In this document: positions 60,719 to 64,000 of the stretch, piece after piece
Layout of the letters: each line of letters starts with the position of its first letter
Numbering within the stretch: the first letter of the stretch is position 1
From: Candidatus Aalborgicola danicus
GTDB taxonomy: Bacteria > Pseudomonadota > Gammaproteobacteria > Burkholderiales > Burkholderiaceae_C
DNA: 64,000 nt
Direction of reading: 5' to 3'
Assembly (NCBI GenBank): GCA_016703945.1
Contig: JADJBC010000045.1
Coordinates: 62,001-126,000, forward strand
The notes under the pieces: generated by a model
Seen by the model: the letters and a program-made list of their open reading frames with translations, nothing else
Told to the model about the DNA's origin: nothing
Database searches by the model: none
Program-made: the position numbers and the translations under genes

Positions 60719-61249
60719 CTATAAGGGCCTATTGGCGTCCGGGTTCGGTGCACGCAGTTGCGGTGCCAACAGGATGATGCTGGCCACGGGCCACAGAACG
60801 GCCTCCACCACCGGACCCAGCAACATCAGAAAGCCAGGAAAGGTGCCTCCACTGAGCATGCGCACTGCCAGCTCGACGGCGTGGGCCAGGGCAAACAGCG
60901 GAAACACCTGTGCCGCTTGTGAGGGCACAGAGAACCATAACAAGCGGCGGTGGATCGTGATGGCCGCAAAACTCAACACGGTGTAGGCCATGGCGTGTTG
61001 CCCCAACAAACCACCCTGGTGAACATCCATCAGCAGACCAAATACAAAGGCACTACCAATGTTGATGCGCAAAGGTTGGTGGACGGTCCAGAACACCAGC
61101 ACCACCGCCAGAATGTCAGGAGTCCAGGCCGCACGGCCCAACAACCCCATGTTTTGCATCATATTGAGCAACATGGCGGCAATCAGGCTGGTCCAGATGA
61201 AAAAAGGGTTGGCGGGCAACAGCAGTTGCTGCCCTGGACGCATGATCAT
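60719..61249 (-). CDS. mreD: Rod shape-determining protein MreD
   Basis: 176 residues starting MIMRPGQQLLLPANPFFIWT behind GAGGGG; this matches the usual MreD length of about 170. The longer open frame starts inside mreC and is rejected. Five or six hydrophobic helices (SLIAAMLLNMMQNMGLLG, ILAVVLVFWTV, IGSAFVFGLLMDVHQGGLLG, MAYTVLSFAAI, LLGPVVEAVLWPVASIILLA). It is the inner-membrane partner of MreC in the elongasome. The conserved GLLMDVHQG is typical of the family. Confidence 0.93.
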   Translation of the reverse strand: MIMRPGQQLLLPANPFFIWTSLIAAMLLNMMQNMGLLGRAAWTPDILAVVLVFWTVHQPLRINIGSAFVFGLLMDVHQGGLLGQHAMAYTVLSFAAITIHRRLLWFSVPSQAAQVFPLFALAHAVELAVRMLSGGTFPGFLMLLGPVVEAVLWPVASIILLAPQLRAPNPDANRPL

Positions 61250-61289
61250 GTGAAAAGACCCCTCGCCAGCCAAACAAAGCAGAAATGAC

Positions 61290-62210
61290 TCATTTTCCGA
61301 CTCCGCGACGACTGACGGTAGCCGGTGCATCGGGCACCGGACGTGGCGCCATTTGTGCTGTTGTCGGGTCGAGCACCAACACATGGGCCGCGCCCGATAC
61401 GAGGGCCAGCGGCACGCAGTAGATGCGGGCGAATACGGCGTCCGTACGACGCTCGACTTTTTCGATGCGGGCCACTGGCAGTCCGGGGGGGTACACACCA
61501 TCGACGCCACTGGTGGTTAACAGATCACCGGCGGTGACATCGGCGTTGGCTGCCATAAAGCGCAGCTCCATGGCATCGGCATGCAGAGAGACGTCTCCAT
61601 AAGCGACACCGCGCGCACCGGTGCGGGTATTGAGCACTGGAATGGCATGGTCTCGATCGGTAATCAGCGTCACCTCACTGACCAGAGGATAGACCCGCGT
61701 CACCTGCCCCAGAACACCAGACTCGTCCAACACCGGTGAACCCAGCCCAACTTTATCTGCCATTCCCTTGTCGATAATCACTTTGCGACTGTACGGATCG
61801 GCTGCATCGTAAATGACCTGTGCCGCCATGCCGGGCGAGTGCAAGCGATCGCGCAAACCCAGCAGGTTGCGCAAGCGCGAATTTTCCAGTGTGAGTTGCT
61901 CTACCTGATTGGCACGTTGGGACTGCAGGCTGTGCTTTCGCACGATTTCGACCTGCGTGTTTTGCGCAGCCGACAGGGTCGAAAAATACTGGCTCACATC
62001 GTGGTAGGCCAGGACCGGGCGCAGGGCCAGCCACTGCGCCGGATACAGAACCGTGGCCAGGGCAACACGCAGCGGCTGCATGACCTTGAACCGGGAATCC
62101 GCCACCATGAGAAAAAACGCCAAAGCGCTGCACACAGCCAACTTGGACAAGGCCGAGGGACCCTGTCGAAAAAAGGGCGGAGGTTCCCTGTCCAGCGTAC
62201 CCAGTGGCAT
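61290..62210 (-). CDS. mreC: Rod shape-determining protein MreC
   Basis: 306 residues. One N-terminal membrane helix (about 25-42), a coiled coil (about 75-105: QVEQLTLENSRLRNLLGLRD) and a periplasmic beta-rich domain (VIIDKGMADKVGLGSPVLDE, LITDRDHAIPVLNTRTGARG, LLTTSGVDGVYPPGLPVARI), the standard MreC plan. It links cytoplasmic MreB with MreD and the synthases. It begins 15 bp after mreB and is followed 40 bp later by mreD, indicating a single operon. Confidence 0.96.
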   Translation of the reverse strand: MPLGTLDREPPPFFRQGPSALSKLAVCSALAFFLMVADSRFKVMQPLRVALATVLYPAQWLALRPVLAYHDVSQYFSTLSAAQNTQVEIVRKHSLQSQRANQVEQLTLENSRLRNLLGLRDRLHSPGMAAQVIYDAADPYSRKVIIDKGMADKVGLGSPVLDESGVLGQVTRVYPLVSEVTLITDRDHAIPVLNTRTGARGVAYGDVSLHADAMELRFMAANADVTAGDLLTTSGVDGVYPPGLPVARIEKVERRTDAVFARIYCVPLALVSGAAHVLVLDPTTAQMAPRPVPDAPATVSRRGVGK

Positions 62211-62225
62211 CGCTGTACCTAACGC

Positions 62226-63269
62226 TTATTCGCTGGTGAAAATGGAGCCCAGACGCTCCATCTGCTCCAGCGCAATGCCGCAGCCGCGCACCACACAGGT
62301 CAGCGGGTCTTCGGCCACCAATACCGGCAGGCCGGTTTCTTCGGCCAGCAGGCGGTCCAGGTCGCGCAACAGCGCGCCGCCGCCGGTCAGCATCATGCCG
62401 CGGTCGGCAATGTCGGCGCCCAGTTCGGGAGGAGTTTGTTCCAGCGCGTTCTTCACGGCGGAGACGATGTTGTTCAGCGGGTCGGTCAGAGCTTCCAGGA
62501 TTTCGTTTGAAGAAATGGTGAAGCTGCGCGGCACGCCTTCAGACAGGTTGCGTCCGCGCACTTCCATTTCCTTGACTTCGGAGCCGGGGAAGGCCGAGCC
62601 GATCTGTTTCTTGATGGATTCCGCGGTGGGCTCACCGATCAACATGCCGTAGTTGCGGCGGATGTAGTTGATGATGGCCTCGTCAAACTTGTCGCCGCCG
62701 ACACGTACCGAGCCCTTGTAGACCATGCCACCCAGCGAGATAACGCCGACTTCGGTGGTACCGCCGCCGATGTCCACCACCATGGAGCCGCTGGCTTCAC
62801 TGACGGGCAATCCGGCGCCGATGGCCGCAGCCATGGGTTCTTCAATCAAATACACATCGCTGGCACCCGCGCCCAGGGCCGATTCGCGGATGGCACGGCG
62901 CTCGACCTGGGTTGAGCCGCAGGGTACGCAAATGATGATGCGCGGGCTGGGGCGAAAAATGCCGCGCGGGTGCACCATCTTGATGAACTGCTTGAGCATT
63001 TGCTCGGTGACCGTGAAGTCGGCAATCACGCCATCCTTCATGGGGCGGATGGCTTCGATGTTGCCGGGCACCTTGCCCAGCATGGCCTTGGCTTCCTTGC
63101 CAACGGCCTGAATGGTTTTTTTGCCTTGGGGGCCACCTTCGTGGCGGATGGCGACGACCGAGGGTTCATCGAGAACAATGCCCTGGCCGCGTACAAAAAT
63201 CAGGGTGTTGGCCGTACCTAAGTCAATGGCCAGGTCGGTAGAAAAGTACCGACGGAAAGATCCAAACAT
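62226..63269 (-). CDS. mreB: Rod shape-determining actin-like protein MreB
   Basis: 347 residues from the ATG at 63269 behind GAGAGGA; the TTG immediately upstream is not needed. Actin-fold motifs include phosphate-1 IDLGTANTLIF, phosphate-2 MVVDIGGGTTEVGVISLGG and the adenosine motif MLTGGGALLRDLD. The N-terminal MFGSFRRYFS is the amphipathic membrane-binding segment of Gram-negative MreB. It leads the mreBCD-mrdA operon and is divergent from gatC with about 200 bp between. Confidence 0.97.
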   Translation of the reverse strand: MFGSFRRYFSTDLAIDLGTANTLIFVRGQGIVLDEPSVVAIRHEGGPQGKKTIQAVGKEAKAMLGKVPGNIEAIRPMKDGVIADFTVTEQMLKQFIKMVHPRGIFRPSPRIIICVPCGSTQVERRAIRESALGAGASDVYLIEEPMAAAIGAGLPVSEASGSMVVDIGGGTTEVGVISLGGMVYKGSVRVGGDKFDEAIINYIRRNYGMLIGEPTAESIKKQIGSAFPGSEVKEMEVRGRNLSEGVPRSFTISSNEILEALTDPLNNIVSAVKNALEQTPPELGADIADRGMMLTGGGALLRDLDRLLAEETGLPVLVAEDPLTCVVRGCGIALEQMERLGSIFTSE

Positions 63270-63471
63270 CAAATATCCTCTCGGGCACGGGAAGCGCTTC
63301 GGCCCCCGTCACCACGGTGTTATCGTTGAAAAATCGTAAGTTTGGCGTCATGAAGGGTCGCTTTGCAGGACTCACGCCAAAGGCAGGATAATAACCGATT
63401 GCCTTTAAACAGCCCTCTCTAAAGAACCCGTTCGGGTCTGAATTACCTTTGGTTTCACATCAATACGCACC

Positions 63472-63771
63472 ATGTCACTGACATCTACCGATATCGCCCG
63501 CATTGCCAACTTGGCTCGTTTAGAGCTGGCACCCTCCGAGAGTGAGCGCATGCTCACACAAATGAACAGCTTTTTCGACATCGTGGAGCAGATGCGCGCG
63601 GTAGACACCACGGGCATCGCGCCATTGGCCCATCCGGTGGTCGTGTTGTCCGACATCGCACTGCGACTGCGCGAGGACACGGTGAGCGAGCCCAACCAGC
63701 GTGAGGCCAACCAAAAGAGTGCCCCGGCCGTGGAACACGGGCTGTTCCTGGTTCCCAAGGTGATCGAATAG
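63472..63771 (+). CDS. gatC: Aspartyl/glutamyl-tRNA amidotransferase subunit C
   Basis: 99 residues, the normal GatC length. Starts MSLTSTDIARIANLARLELA and contains FFDIVEQMRAVDTTGIAPLA and the C-terminal VEHGLFLVPKVIE, all typical. GatC holds GatA and GatB together in the enzyme that converts Glu-tRNA(Gln) or Asp-tRNA(Asn) to the amidated form. It is first in the gatCA(B) cluster, with gatA 67 bp downstream across an inverted repeat. Confidence 0.95.
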   Translation: MSLTSTDIARIANLARLELAPSESERMLTQMNSFFDIVEQMRAVDTTGIAPLAHPVVVLSDIALRLREDTVSEPNQREANQKSAPAVEHGLFLVPKVIE

Positions 63772-63785
63772 AGAAAAAACCTTGC

Positions 63786-63822
63786 GGGTCAGACCACTCA
63801 CTCAAGCGATGTGCTCTGACCC
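63786..63822. repeat. Inverted repeat between gatC and gatA
   Basis: Arms GGGTCAGACCAC and GTGCTCTGACCC match at 11 of 12 positions around a 13-base loop. There is no T-run after it, so it may be a repeat-derived stem or an mRNA processing or stability element rather than a terminator. Confidence 0.55.
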
Positions 63823-63838
63823 CAACTGATTGAAAAAG

Positions 63839-64000
63839 ATGACGCAATCCCAATCCGCTTCACACGAACTGCACGACCTGAGCGTGCATGCCTTGACCCA
63901 GGCCCTGGCTGCCAAGCAGGTATCGGCCGTCGAGGTCGCCCAGCACTTCCTGGACCGCGCCAACGCGCACGCCAACCTGGGCGCCTTTGTCGCCATCCAG
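63839..64000 (+). CDS. gatA: Aspartyl/glutamyl-tRNA amidotransferase subunit A (partial, N-terminus)
   Basis: The first 54 codons before the window end, starting MTQSQSASHELHDLSVHALT and continuing LAAKQVSAVEVAQHFLDRAN and LGAFVAIQ. This matches the GatA N-terminal helical region; the amidase Ser-Ser-Lys catalytic residues lie beyond the window. Position right after gatC confirms the assignment. Ribosome site is weak (TTGAAAAAG). Confidence 0.9.
   Translation, partial: MTQSQSASHELHDLSVHALTQALAAKQVSAVEVAQHFLDRANAHANLGAFVAIQ

Overview
The window looks like a chromosomal segment of a Betaproteobacterium of the family Comamonadaceae, probably close to Rhodoferax. This is inferred from overall gene content, the gatCA genes divergent from mreBCD-mrdA, high GC coding bias, and two intergenic repeat types that I associate with this family. 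No rRNA, tRNA, CRISPR array, insertion sequence, integrase or plasmid function was recognised. It reads as core and housekeeping DNA with a strong signalling and cell-envelope flavour.

Layout. 0-4.4 kb: the start of an NlpC/P60 lipoprotein, a Kv-beta-like aldo/keto reductase, YebC, a GNAT acetyltransferase, a decayed secreted-protein fragment and a RibD-like reductase with a single-base frameshift. 4.4-13 kb: a two-gene operon of PBP1C and a 2031-residue bacterial alpha-2-macroglobulin with an intact thioester. 13.3-22.6 kb: a four-gene signalling operon (REC-HD-GYP phosphodiesterase, two membrane PAS proteins without output domains, and a PAS-rich hybrid histidine kinase). 22.6-30 kb: a matrixin-type protease, a PhoD-like phosphatase, aconitase A, a ferritin and fumarase C. 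From 20.6 to 29.4 kb every long gene is interrupted by frameshifts or small deletions. 30-40 kb: a CHASE3-GAF-GGDEF cyclase, a PF10136 membrane protein, an unusual LytS-type kinase with its LytTR regulator, and a secreted CLCA-like zinc protease. 40-44 kb: a complete MCE (Mla/Pqi-type) lipid-transport operon. 44-58.6 kb: metabolic and membrane genes (FAD-linked oxidase, enoyl-CoA hydratase, DUF4143 ATPase, MgtC-like protein, DUF3616 protein, CYTH-CHAD protein, a P2A ATPase with a coupled small membrane protein, GMC oxidoreductase, a lipoprotein, a TSUP transporter). 58.6-64 kb: the elongasome operon mreBCD-mrdA, divergent from gatC-gatA.

Three themes stand out. (1) A short repeat of about 45-55 bp occurs six times, always in the same orientation on this strand. 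It is not a passive spacer: it is translated in frame inside aconitase, supplies the start codon and signal-peptide beginning of the MCE-operon lipoprotein, and supplies the stop codon of the FAD oxidase. (2) The indel-dense block at 20.6-29.4 kb spans unrelated genes, including two TCA-cycle enzymes, while the flanks are clean. Low-quality sequence or misassembly is the simplest explanation, but real decay cannot be excluded from the sequence alone. (3) Several signalling proteins have unusual architectures: PAS proteins that end in a shared tail instead of an output domain, and a LytS-type kinase with a second membrane domain after its ATPase domain. Two secreted zinc proteases of different families also share a C-terminal module.
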